Made by a program: the position numbers and the translations under genes
The notes under the pieces: model-generated
The model's input: the letters and a program-made list of their open reading frames with translations, nothing else
Database searches by the model: none
What the model was told of the DNA's origin: nothing
Assembly: GCF_003403315.2 (NCBI RefSeq)
Contig: NZ_CP048407.1
Coordinates: 1,612,001-1,676,000 of the forward strand
DNA: 64,000 bases
Direction of reading: 5' to 3'
DNA from: Thermaerobacter sp. PB12/4term
GTDB taxonomy: Bacteria; Bacillota; Sulfobacillia; Thermaerobacterales; Thermaerobacteraceae
Shown: positions 43,679 to 53,412 of the stretch, piece by piece
How the letters are laid out: every line of letters begins with the position of its first letter
How positions within the stretch are numbered: the first letter of the stretch is position 1

Positions 43679-43942
43679 ATGCCCGTGACCGACCAGTTCC
43701 AGCAGTTCGCCAGGGAACTCTCCCAGCGCATCCAGGCCGCCCAGCAGGCCGGGATGTCCCAGCAGGACATCAAGGCGCGCGCCCAGCAGATCGGTGACTG
43801 GCTGGCGCAGGAGGTCGAACCCCGCACGCCCGAACAGCGGCTGCTCAAGGAGATGTGGCAGGTGGCCAACCAGCAGGAGCAGGAGGCCATCGCCAGCTCC
43901 CTGGTGAAGGTCATCCAGCGCCAGCCGGGCATCAGCGGCTGA
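43679..43942 (+). CDS. ymfJ: DUF3243 family protein (YmfJ-like)
   Basis: Small helical protein (87 residues) of the DUF3243 family, typified by B. subtilis YmfJ; function unknown. It is Gln-rich with the family pattern SQRIQAAQQAGMSQQDIKARAQQIGDWLA, cited by GMSQQDIKARAQQIGDWLA, and the closing EEQAIASSLVKVI-like EQEAIASSLVKVI. The ATG at 43679 follows AAGGAGG. It lies beside ymfH-ymfF as in B. subtilis, but in the opposite direction. The upstream promoter looks forespore-specific, and a composite terminator follows. Confidence 0.85.
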   Translation: MPVTDQFQQFARELSQRIQAAQQAGMSQQDIKARAQQIGDWLAQEVEPRTPEQRLLKEMWQVANQQEQEAIASSLVKVIQRQPGISG

Positions 43943-44042
43943 GCGCCCGGGTCGAGCTTTCATCCGGTGGCCCGCTGGCCCGGAATGCCCGGCACCCAGG
44001 GCAGGCGGAGGCGCCACGGGGCACCATCGGCCATCGGGAGAG

Positions 44043-44094
44043 AACCCCGCCGGGGACCGGCACTGCCGGTCCGGCCCGAAGCCGGCGGGGTTTT
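44043..44094 (+). terminator. Composite terminator after ymfJ
   Basis: An outer 11-bp stem (44043-44053 with 44082-44092) encloses a perfect 8-bp hairpin GGACCGGC/GCCGGTCC (44054-44072), and the structure ends in TTTT. It lies between convergent genes. Confidence 0.8.
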
Positions 44095-44185
44095 CGTTGC
44101 TGGGGGCCCGGTTCCGGCCTCCCGCCGTTCCGGTGCCACCGGTTTGGACGGGTAGGGGACCCCCGCGGCCTCCGGCCTGGGGACT

Positions 44186-45049
44186 TCACCCGCCCGCCGC
44201 CCGCAGGCCGCAGGACTGGCGAATGATCAGGCGGGGGGCCAGGCGTTCGGGCTCCGCCCGTACGTCCCCTGCCCGCCGGCCGGCAGCGGCCCGCTGGGCC
44301 AGCACCGCAGCCGCCTGCCGGGCCAGCTCCTCAAGGGGCGGCACGACGGCCGTGAGCCGGGGCCGCACCGCCCGGGCCAGCATCCCGCCGCCGTACGCCA
44401 CCAGGGCCACGTCCCCCGGAACGGTCTTGCCCAGCTCCTCCAGGGCCTCCACCGCCCAGGCCGCCAGCTGCGCCGAGGCCGCGAAGAGGGCCGTGGGGGC
44501 GGGTTCCTCGGACCACCAGCGCCGGCAGGCCTCCGTGACGGCGCCGGGGTCGGGCGGCACCTGGGCGACCCGCTGCGGCGGCAGCTGGCGGCCGTTATGG
44601 GCCAGGGCCTGGCGAAAACCCCGCAGCCGCTCGCCCGCCGCCGGCGACTCGCCCGCCGGGCCCAGGTACGCCACCTCCTGGTGCTTGAGATTCACCAGGT
44701 GCTTGCCGGCCAGGTATCCGGCCCGGTAGTTTTCCACCACCCACGTATCCAGCCGGCTGCCGGGAAGAACCCGGCCCGCGGCCACCGCCACCCGGCCTGC
44801 CACCAGCGCCCCCAGCTCCGGACCCGCGTCCCGGGCGGGCACCAGCAGCACAGGCTCGCCCGGGGGCAGGGCGGCCAGGCAGCGGATCTGCTCCGCCTCC
44901 CCGTCGGCCACGGGCCAGACGGCGACCCGCGGCCAGTGACGGCGCAGGGCGGCCACCAGGGCGGGCGGCAGGTCTTCCTCCTCACCCTCCAGGCCAGGGG
45001 TCACCAGGTGGACCACCGCGGCCTGGGCATCGGTTGCAGAGACCGTCAA
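44186..45049 (-). CDS. LacI-type effector-binding domain without HTH
   Basis: Periplasmic-binding-protein-like fold as in LacI/PurR regulators (287 residues). The lower half is clear: ENYRAGYLAGKHLVNLKHQEVAYLGPAGESPAAGERLRGFRQAL (cited by AGYLAGKHL and VAYLGP, ERLRGFRQAL), then PTALFAASAQLAAWAVEAL and the terminal helix EELARQAAAVL. The usual 60-residue DNA-binding head is absent: the protein begins directly with AAVVHLVTPGLEG and no HTH is found in any frame upstream. The TTG at 45049 follows GGAAGGGAG closely. It might sense a ligand without binding DNA, or pair with another protein. Confidence 0.65.
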   Translation of the reverse strand: MTVSATDAQAAVVHLVTPGLEGEEEDLPPALVAALRRHWPRVAVWPVADGEAEQIRCLAALPPGEPVLLVPARDAGPELGALVAGRVAVAAGRVLPGSRLDTWVVENYRAGYLAGKHLVNLKHQEVAYLGPAGESPAAGERLRGFRQALAHNGRQLPPQRVAQVPPDPGAVTEACRRWWSEEPAPTALFAASAQLAAWAVEALEELGKTVPGDVALVAYGGGMLARAVRPRLTAVVPPLEELARQAAAVLAQRAAAGRRAGDVRAEPERLAPRLIIRQSCGLRAAGG

Positions 45050-45201
45050 GGCTCCCTTCCTCCAGCCCGGTCTTCCATCCCCATCGCTCCCAGGTTAGCC
45101 CACCCCGCCCCGGGGGACAACGGGCCGTCGCCGGGGCTGGACGGGCGGAATAATCGCTGACAGCCCCCCATATTCCTGTACCACGAGAGGAGGGTGCGGG
45201 T

Positions 45202-45711
45202 ATGGAGCGACTCAATCGCCTCTGGGTCGTGGTCGCCGTCCTGGTGGTCGCCTTCATGGCCTACAGCGTCGGGGGCTGGCTCAACAACGTCCAGCAGACG
45301 ATGACCACCGTCGACGACCTGATGGTGCGCATGACCCAGCTTGAAGCCCAGCAGGCCGAGATCTCCGCGGCTCTGGCGGGCGGTGGCGACCTGGCCGCCG
45401 GCTGGTCGGATCAGGGTAGCACCGGCGACGACCTGGCCGCCGGCGGGGACCAGACCGGCTCCACGGACGCCGGGGACCAGGCGGCCGAGCCGGCGGAACC
45501 CCAGGCCAGCACCGGCCAGACGGCCACCGTCACCACCCAGTACCTCAACGTCCGCGCCGAACCCACCCAGGACTCCACCCGGGTCGGTACCCTGGCCAAG
45601 GGGAGCACGGTCCAGATCCTGGAGGAGCAGGACGGCTGGGCCCGGGTGCGCTACCAGGCCAACGGCCGGACGTACGAGGGATGGGTGGACGCCCGCTACC
45701 TGCAGCGCTAA
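45202..45711 (+). CDS. Membrane-anchored SH3b-domain protein
   Basis: Cell-surface protein (169 residues) with one N-terminal membrane helix (about 7-27) and a short coiled-coil-like stretch (33-55). A Gly/Ala/Asp linker leads to a bacterial SH3 domain (about 110-168: YLNVRAEPTQDSTRVGTLAKGS, VQILEEQDGWARVRY, EGWVDARYL; cited by NVRAEPTQDS). Such domains bind peptidoglycan peptides. The ATG follows GAGGAGGG. A textbook terminator lies 120 bp after the stop. It is divergent from the LacI-like gene. Confidence 0.8.
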   Translation: MERLNRLWVVVAVLVVAFMAYSVGGWLNNVQQTMTTVDDLMVRMTQLEAQQAEISAALAGGGDLAAGWSDQGSTGDDLAAGGDQTGSTDAGDQAAEPAEPQASTGQTATVTTQYLNVRAEPTQDSTRVGTLAKGSTVQILEEQDGWARVRYQANGRTYEGWVDARYLQR

Positions 45712-45830
45712 GCCACCCAGCCCCAAGCCGGACCCGGCCGTACCCCGGCCCATCCGCCCGCGGCGCCCACCCCGGGACGAACTCCGGCCCACCGGGACGG
45801 AACCCAGCACCAGCCCCAGCCCCATCTCCC

Positions 45831-45858
45831 GCGGCCTCGTTCGGAGGCCGCATTTTTT
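45831..45858 (+). terminator. Rho-independent terminator after the SH3b gene
   Basis: Perfect 8-bp stem GCGGCCTC/GAGGCCGC, loop GTTCG, then ATTTTTT. It is the clearest T-tract terminator in the window. Confidence 0.92.
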
Positions 45859-45997
45859 CGGGTCTTTCGTGCCCGGCCGGTGTGCAGCGGGAAAGGGCAC
45901 CGGGGGGCGAGGCGGGCTTGCGCCCTGCCTGCCCCCCGGCTGGCCTCCCGTGAGGCTCCGCCGCCCGAACCGGCCTCCGGCCCGCACCGCAGGCGGG

Positions 45998-46393
45998 TCA
46001 GGCCGGTTCCACGGCAGAAAGCGCCTCTTCCAGGATCAGAAAGAGGTCGGTCACGCCGAAAGGTTTTTCCAAAATCCACTGCACACCGTAGCCGGCGGCA
46101 ATCTCGTCCACGCCCACGCTGCCGGTCATGAGCACGACCGGAACCTGCTTCAGCCGCGGGTCTCGGCGCAGGGCCCGCAGCACCTGGGCCCCGTTCATCC
46201 GCGGCATCACCCAGTCCAGGAGGATCAGGTCCGGCTGAACCTCCCGGGCCATCTGCAGCGCGGTCTGACCGTCGCCGGCCAGCATGACCTGATAGCCCTG
46301 TTCGGCCAGGGCCAGCTGGAGAAAGGCGCGCACCGCGGGCACATCGTCCACCACGAGAACGCGGCGCCCGCCGCTGGGTTCTTCCGGCGGCAC
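45998..46393 (-). CDS. Single-domain CheY-like response regulator
   Basis: Stand-alone receiver domain (131 residues) without an output domain. VVDDVPAVRAF provides the acidic pocket, the phospho-acceptor Asp is in LILLDWVMPRMNG, the Thr in VLMTGSV and the Lys in ILEKPFGV. The GTG at 46393 lies 8 bases after GGAGG. No kinase is adjacent, so its partner is unknown; such proteins may act in phosphorelays (Spo0F-like) or signalling by protein contact. Confidence 0.85.
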   Translation of the reverse strand: MPPEEPSGGRRVLVVDDVPAVRAFLQLALAEQGYQVMLAGDGQTALQMAREVQPDLILLDWVMPRMNGAQVLRALRRDPRLKQVPVVLMTGSVGVDEIAAGYGVQWILEKPFGVTDLFLILEEALSAVEPA

Positions 46394-46708
46394 CCCCTCA
46401 ACCTCCCCACCCGGCCCACCGTGGGTTGCGCGGGTCCCGGCCTCTCGCCGGGCCCGTCCAGCTCCGCTCCGGGCCGGGACGTATCTTCCCATACAAACAG
46501 GGATACCGCCTGCCCCGGGCCGTTCCTGCCGGTGTCGAACGAAAGACAGGTTTCGACACGCCGCCTGCAGGCGGCCTCCGCCCGGGCCGCCTGCCGCGAC
46601 GCGGGGCGACCGGCCGGGACACCGGGTCCAGCGGCCGGGAGAGGCAGCCGGCTCCGGGCTACCGCTCCGACGCCGGGACGGCGCCGGCGGCCGCGGAGCC
46701 CCCGCGGC
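46394..46708. other. Intergenic region before the CheY-like gene
   Basis: No gene seen. It holds the inverted repeat GTGTCGAA/TTCGACAC at 46532-46559 and a second, looser dyad GTATC...GATAC around 46481-46506 that is AT-rich for this genome. Confidence 0.4.
46532..46559. repeat. Inverted repeat, possible operator or hairpin
   Basis: GTGTCGAA and TTCGACAC, 8 bp, separated by 12 bases that contain a second nested pair CGAAA/TTTCG. It lies between the end of the carboxyltransferase gene and the start of the CheY-like gene, both on the minus strand. Confidence 0.45.
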
Positions 46709-48250
46709 TCAGACCGGATGCACCGGGTTGTGGCGGGCGGGCCAATCCCGCCGGCGGTTTTCGTACAGGGCGAAGCGCCGCGCCAGTTCCTCGCGCAACC
46801 GGGCCGCCGGGATCACCTCGTCCACCACCAGGTCCGAGGCCATGCGGTAGATGTCGATGTCCCGGGCGTACTCCCGCCGCTTTTCGTCGATGAAGCGCTG
46901 GCGTTCCTCCCCCTCCAGCTGGGCGATGTGGTTGTAGTAGACGGCGTTCACCGCCGCCTCGGGTCCCATGACGGCGATCTGGGCCGTGGGCAGGGCCAGG
47001 CAGGCATCGGCGCCGAAGGCCGGGCCCGCCATGGCGTAGAGGCCGGCGCCGTAGGCCTTGCGCACGATGACCGAGATCTTGGGCACCTCGGCCTCGGAGA
47101 CGGCGGCGATCATCTTGGCCCCGTGCCGGATGATGCCCTGCCGCTCCACCGCCGAGCCGATCATGAACCCCGGCACGTCGGCCAGGAACAGCAGGGGGAT
47201 GTTGAAGGCGTTGCAGAGCCAGATGAAGCGGGCGGCCTTGTCGGCCGAGTCGACGAACAGCACGCCACCCCGCACCCTGGGCTGGTTCGCCACCACGCCG
47301 ACGACCCGGCCCTCCAGGCGCGCCAGCCCGGTGATCAGCTCCGGTGCAAAGAGGCGCTTGATCTCGAAAAAGGAACCTTCGTCCACCAGGCGGTCGATGA
47401 GCCGGTACATGTCGAAGGGCACGTTGGCGCTGGCCGGGATGATGGTGTCGATGGCCGGTCCCGGCGCGGGAGGGCGCGGCTCCGCCCGGGGTGGCCGCTC
47501 TTCCCAGTGGCTCGGCATGTAGGAGAGGTAGGCCTGGGCGGCGGCGATGGCCTCCTCTTCGCCGGCGACCAGCACGTCGCCGCAGCCCGAGACGGTGCAG
47601 TGCATCCGGGCGCCGCCCATCTCCTCGAGGGTCACCTTCTCGCCGATGACCATCTCCGCCATGCGCGGCGAGCCCAGGTACATGCTGGCGTTGCCTTCCA
47701 CCATGATCACCAGGTCGCAGAAGGCGGGGATGTAGGCGCCGCCGGCCGCCGAGGGGCCGAAGAGCAGGCAGATCTGGGGCACGACGCCCGACATGCGCAC
47801 CTGGTTGTAGAAGATGCGCCCCGCGCCCCGCCGGCCGGGGAACATCTCCACCTGGTCGGTGATGCGCGCCCCCGCGCTGTCCACCAGGTAGAGCATGGGG
47901 ATGCGCTGGCGCAGCGCCTGTTCCTGAATGCGCAGGATCTTCTCCACGGTGCGGGCGCCCCAGGAACCTGCCTTCACCGTGGAATCGTTGGCCATGACGG
48001 CCACCGGCCGGCCGGCGATGCGGCCGATGCCGGTGATCACCCCGTCGGCGGGCAGATCCCCCGCCAGCACGTTGGCCAGAGTGGCATCCTCCACCAGGCT
48101 GTCGGGGTCCAGCAACCGCCTGAGCCGTTCCCGGGCGAAGAGCTTGCCCTGCTCCCGGTTCCTGGCATGATAGCGTTCCGGGCCGCCGCGGCGCACGGCG
48201 GCCATCCGCTCCAGGAGCTGCCGGTCCAGCTCGCCGGTGCCGCCGGTCAA
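46709..48250 (-). CDS. Acyl-CoA carboxylase carboxyltransferase subunit
   Basis: Biotin-dependent carboxyltransferase (513 residues) of the propionyl/methylcrotonyl-CoA carboxylase beta family, similar to B. subtilis YngE. N-terminal crotonase half: ARERLRRLLD, DSAGARI, GPSAAGGAYIPAFCDLVIMV (cited by SAAGGAYIPA). C-terminal half: ITGLARLEGRVVGVVANQP, FLADVPGFMIG and GAGLYAMAGPAFGAD. A biotin-carrier-like gene lies upstream (39 bp gap). No biotin carboxylase subunit is in the window. The acyl-CoA substrate is uncertain. The TTG at 48250 follows GGGAGGGGAG closely. Confidence 0.87.
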   Translation of the reverse strand: MTGGTGELDRQLLERMAAVRRGGPERYHARNREQGKLFARERLRRLLDPDSLVEDATLANVLAGDLPADGVITGIGRIAGRPVAVMANDSTVKAGSWGARTVEKILRIQEQALRQRIPMLYLVDSAGARITDQVEMFPGRRGAGRIFYNQVRMSGVVPQICLLFGPSAAGGAYIPAFCDLVIMVEGNASMYLGSPRMAEMVIGEKVTLEEMGGARMHCTVSGCGDVLVAGEEEAIAAAQAYLSYMPSHWEERPPRAEPRPPAPGPAIDTIIPASANVPFDMYRLIDRLVDEGSFFEIKRLFAPELITGLARLEGRVVGVVANQPRVRGGVLFVDSADKAARFIWLCNAFNIPLLFLADVPGFMIGSAVERQGIIRHGAKMIAAVSEAEVPKISVIVRKAYGAGLYAMAGPAFGADACLALPTAQIAVMGPEAAVNAVYYNHIAQLEGEERQRFIDEKRREYARDIDIYRMASDLVVDEVIPAARLREELARRFALYENRRRDWPARHNPVHPV

Positions 48251-48289
48251 TGGACTCCCCTCCCGCGCTCTACCGTGACCGCTGCCTTC

Positions 48290-48502
48290 TCAAGGATCCA
48301 GTTCGATGAGCACGTCACCCTGGTTGACGAAGTCGCCCGGCTGCACGCGCACCGCCCGGACGGTGCCCCCGGCAGGGCTGGCGACGGGGATCTGCATCTT
48401 CATCGATTCCAGGATCACCACGTCCTGGCCGGCTTCCACCGCCTGACCTTCCTGCACCAGGACCTCCTGGACGATCCCGGCCATTTCCGCCTGAATCCGC
48501 AC
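48290..48502 (-). CDS. Biotin/lipoyl-attachment domain peptide (BCCP-like)
   Basis: Mini biotin-carrier protein (70 residues) consisting only of the attachment domain. The biotinylated lysine is K35 in LESMKMQIPV, and the surrounding strands (GIVQEVLVQEGQAVEAGQDV, GTVRAVRVQPGDFVNQGDVL; cited by VQEGQAVEAGQ) fit the hammerhead fold. The GTG at 48502 lies 7 bases after GGGAGGGG. It is probably the carrier for the carboxyltransferase encoded next. It resembles B. subtilis YngHB, found beside yngE. Confidence 0.88.
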   Translation of the reverse strand: MRIQAEMAGIVQEVLVQEGQAVEAGQDVVILESMKMQIPVASPAGGTVRAVRVQPGDFVNQGDVLIELDP

Positions 48503-48558
48503 GTGCCATCCCCTCCCGCTGGCCCGGCCGCCATGGCCGGCGAACTTCCCGGGAAAGA

Positions 48559-48588
48559 GCAAGGCCGGTGCCCGGGCACCGGCCTTGC
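48559..48588 (-). terminator. Palindromic terminator after rpsD
   Basis: A perfect 30-bp palindrome (15-bp arms, centre 48573/48574) starts 6 bp beyond the rpsD stop on the minus strand. It is followed by CTCTTTCCC rather than a full T-tract. Confidence 0.75.
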
Positions 48589-48594
48589 CGTGCG

Positions 48595-49200
48595 TCAGCG
48601 CGAGTAGAACTCGACGATGAGGGATTCCTCGATATCGATGGGGATCTCGTCCCGGGCGGGCACCCGCAGCAGCGTGCCCTGGAACCTCTCGGGCTCGACG
48701 CTCAGATACTCCGGCGCCCGCTGGGCGTTCTCCAGGCTCTCCTGGATCAGGGGGATCCGGCGGCTCTTCTCCCGCACGGCGATCACATCGCCGGGACGAA
48801 CCTGGTAGGACGGGCGGTCCACCTTGCGGCCGTTCACCTGGATGTGGCCGTGGACCACCAGCTGGCGCGCCGCCCAGATGGTCGGCGCAAAGCCCATCCG
48901 GTAGACCAGGTTGTCCAGCCGGGTCTCCAGCAGCTGCAGCAGCCGCTCCCCCGTGTTGCCCTTGGACCGCTGCGCCCGCTCGAAGTAGCGCCGGAACTGG
49001 CGTTCCAGCACCCCGTACATGAAGCGAAGCTTTTGCTTCTCCAGCAAGCGGCGGCCGTACTCGCTGAGCTTCTGCCGCCGGCCCGGACCGTGCTGTCCGG
49101 GCGGATAGGGCCGCTTCAGGGCGGGGCACTTGGGCGACCCGCAGAGCGGCCGGCCCACACGCCGGCACATGGCGTGCTTCGGGCCCGTGTAGCGTGCCAT
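48595..49200 (-). CDS. rpsD: 30S ribosomal protein S4
   Basis: Primary 16S rRNA-binding protein of the small subunit (201 residues). Conserved blocks: RPYPPGQHGPGRR, LSEYGRRLLEKQKLR, ETRLDNLVYRMGFA, QLVVHGHIQVNGRKVD and the terminal LIVEFYSR. The N-terminus has H9, C12, C20 and C25. Compared with the zinc form of S4 (as in Thermus, four cysteines), the first Cys is replaced by His and the loop is shorter, so it looks like a His-Cys3 zinc site. The ATG at 49200 lies 8 bases after GGAGG. It stands alone with its own promoter and terminator. Confidence 0.97.
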   Translation of the reverse strand: MARYTGPKHAMCRRVGRPLCGSPKCPALKRPYPPGQHGPGRRQKLSEYGRRLLEKQKLRFMYGVLERQFRRYFERAQRSKGNTGERLLQLLETRLDNLVYRMGFAPTIWAARQLVVHGHIQVNGRKVDRPSYQVRPGDVIAVREKSRRIPLIQESLENAQRAPEYLSVEPERFQGTLLRVPARDEIPIDIEESLIVEFYSR

Positions 49201-49236
49201 CCAACCGACCTCCCGAGTTGCCAGCAGCCAAAGGCT

Positions 49237-49264
49237 ATTTTATCCCATCCGACCGGTCTGGAAA
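49237..49264 (-). promoter_or_regulatory. Promoter of rpsD
   Basis: On the minus strand: -35 TTTCCA (49259-49264), 16-bp spacer and -10 TAAAAT (49237-49242), about 37 bp before the start codon. A regulatory leader for S4 autogenous control would have to be very short. Confidence 0.6.
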
Positions 49265-49285
49265 GGGGCAATTTGCAGCCTTCCT

Positions 49286-51830
<2,545 letters not shown>

Positions 51831-52073
51831 GGGGCGTCCCCTTTCCTAGGCGAAGTCGGCACGGCCGGGCTCGTCCGGCCCGGCCGCCGCGGTACGCCCC
51901 CATTGTAGCCCAACGGATGCCGGTCCCCGGCACCGGCGGCGCACCCCGGCACGTCGGGCCAGGCCGGCCCGGCGCCGGCGGCCCGCGCCGCCTCCTGGGG
52001 TCACCCGATCCCGGCGTCCCGCGGCGCCCGAGGCCAGGCCTTGCCGGCTTGATGGTCGCAGCACGACGCCGCC

Positions 52074-52541
52074 TCAGCCGCCGTGGATGCGCGCCACACA
52101 CCACAGCACCACGGCCCCCAGGCCGGCCTCCAGGGCCAGCAGCAGGACCAGCCAGCGGGCCGCCAGAGGAAAGCGCTCCATGCCCTGGGGATCCTGCAGC
52201 ATGGCCGTCACCCCGAAGGCCAGGGCCGCCCCGGTGATCAGCATGCCCGCCGCCCCTGCCATCTTGGCCAGCAGGAGGCGCCCGTACAGGGTTCCGGGCA
52301 GCTGGGCCAGGGGCCAGGGCAGGGCCAGCACCCGGGCCATGCCGCTGGCGACCACCGCTGCGGCCGCCAGGACCGCCACCCCGTGAAACCGGGCCACCAG
52401 CTGCAACCAGAGGCGCCGGCGCAAGAGGGGCGGCTGGCCGGCCAGGACGGGCGCCACCACCAGCAGCTGGTAGAGCACGCTGCCCAGCCACAGCACGGCA
52501 CCCAGGTCATGCGCCCAGACCCACCACGCCTTGGGCCCCAT
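52074..52541 (-). CDS. Four-helix membrane protein, CopD-like
   Basis: Integral membrane protein (155 residues) with four hydrophobic segments (about 8-30, 50-72, 88-110 and 125-150). The N-terminal WWVWAHDLGAVLWLGSVLYQLLVVAP, cited by AHDLGAVLWLGS, with a His followed by a W-x-G motif, recalls the CopD/YphA-type membrane domain, where such His can bind heme or copper. A second His is in ARFHGVAVL. The ATG follows GGGGGG. The function is unknown, and the family call is tentative. Confidence 0.55.
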   Translation of the reverse strand: MGPKAWWVWAHDLGAVLWLGSVLYQLLVVAPVLAGQPPLLRRRLWLQLVARFHGVAVLAAAAVVASGMARVLALPWPLAQLPGTLYGRLLLAKMAGAAGMLITGAALAFGVTAMLQDPQGMERFPLAARWLVLLLALEAGLGAVVLWCVARIHGG

Positions 52542-52716
52542 GGCGGGACATCCCCCCGCTGCACCTTACGAAGCGGGTGCGGGGGGTAGAACCCGCGGGC
52601 CCGCGACGGCCTGACCCGGGCCGGCATCCTGCTCCGGGCTCTGTTCCGGGCCGTCCCGGGCGCCCGCTGCCCCACGGCCTGATGCGGCCTGCAGGCGCGG
52701 AAGCCCGGGGCCCCCG

Positions 52717-53271
52717 TCACGGCGCGGGGTGTGACGCGGCGGCCGGATCCTCTTCCCCGGCCTCTTCCGGCCGGGGAGGCCAGGGCCGGACCGTCAGTTC
52801 TTCCCGCTCGCCGTACCGGGCCAGGGCGATCCGCAGTACCGCTCGCCGGGCCTGCTCCTGCCCGCCTTCCCCGTACCAGTCCCTGACGAACTCATCCACC
52901 AGCGGGTCGATGTACACCTCGGCCGCCGGCGCTGGCGGCTCGGGCGACCCGGCCGGCGCGCCCGCCGCCCGGGCCGCCGCCTCCCCCCCGGCACCATCGC
53001 CCGCAGGGAGCGGCCGGCGGCCTGCGGCGAGGTCGCGGTCCGTTTCCCGACCCGGGCCGGCGGGCATGCCGCCGGGGACCACCAGGGGCACCGTCACGGC
53101 CCGGAAGTCACCGCTGGGCGGAGGCCCCAGGTGCACCTCGGGAGGCAGGTTCGCCGAACAGCAGCCCGAGACCAGGAAGGCTTCGACGGTCAAGGTGTAG
53201 TTCAGTTCCGGCCGCCGGGCCAGCTCGCGAGCTGCGAAGGCAGCGGCCTCCGGCGTCAACTGCACGCGCAC
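52717..53271 (-). CDS. Unknown protein with HesB-like N-terminus and Cys-Cys motif
   Basis: Not firmly recognised. The 184-residue protein begins with VQLTPEAAAFAARELARR, as in HesB/IscA-like proteins, and has a vicinal cysteine pair C37-C38 in FLVSGCCSANLPPEVHLG. That recalls the small 'CC/Se motif' HesB-like family. A Gly/Ala-rich linker (about 70-115) leads to a C-terminal segment, YIDPLVDEFVRDWYGEGGQEQARRAVLRIAL, cited by YIDPLVDEFVRDWY. The GTG at 53271 lies 7 bases after GGAGG. It is divergent from the thioredoxin-like gene, which may be meaningful given the cysteine pair. Confidence 0.55.
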   Translation of the reverse strand: MRVQLTPEAAAFAARELARRPELNYTLTVEAFLVSGCCSANLPPEVHLGPPPSGDFRAVTVPLVVPGGMPAGPGRETDRDLAAGRRPLPAGDGAGGEAAARAAGAPAGSPEPPAPAAEVYIDPLVDEFVRDWYGEGGQEQARRAVLRIALARYGEREELTVRPWPPRPEEAGEEDPAAASHPAP

Positions 53272-53412
53272 GCTGTCACCTCCCCAGGGGAGCGGGGTCC
53301 TGTCGCAGGGCTCCGGGATCACGGCCCCGGCCGGCCGGAGGCCCTCCTCCTTGTAGTACAATGTTTCCTGGTAGTCATGTCGATTGCTCGGGACGAAGGA
53401 GCGTGCAGGGCG

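Noticed and set aside
45148-45175. Forespore promoter (GAATA, CATATTC) for the SH3b gene
   Set aside because: The spacer is only 16 bp and the -10 ends in C instead of A. The match is weaker than those for the SASP and ymfJ genes.
53330-53360. Sigma-A promoter (TACAAT) for the thioredoxin-like gene
   Set aside because: The -10 match is good, but no -35 or TG extension is present at a usable distance, so I did not list it as a feature.
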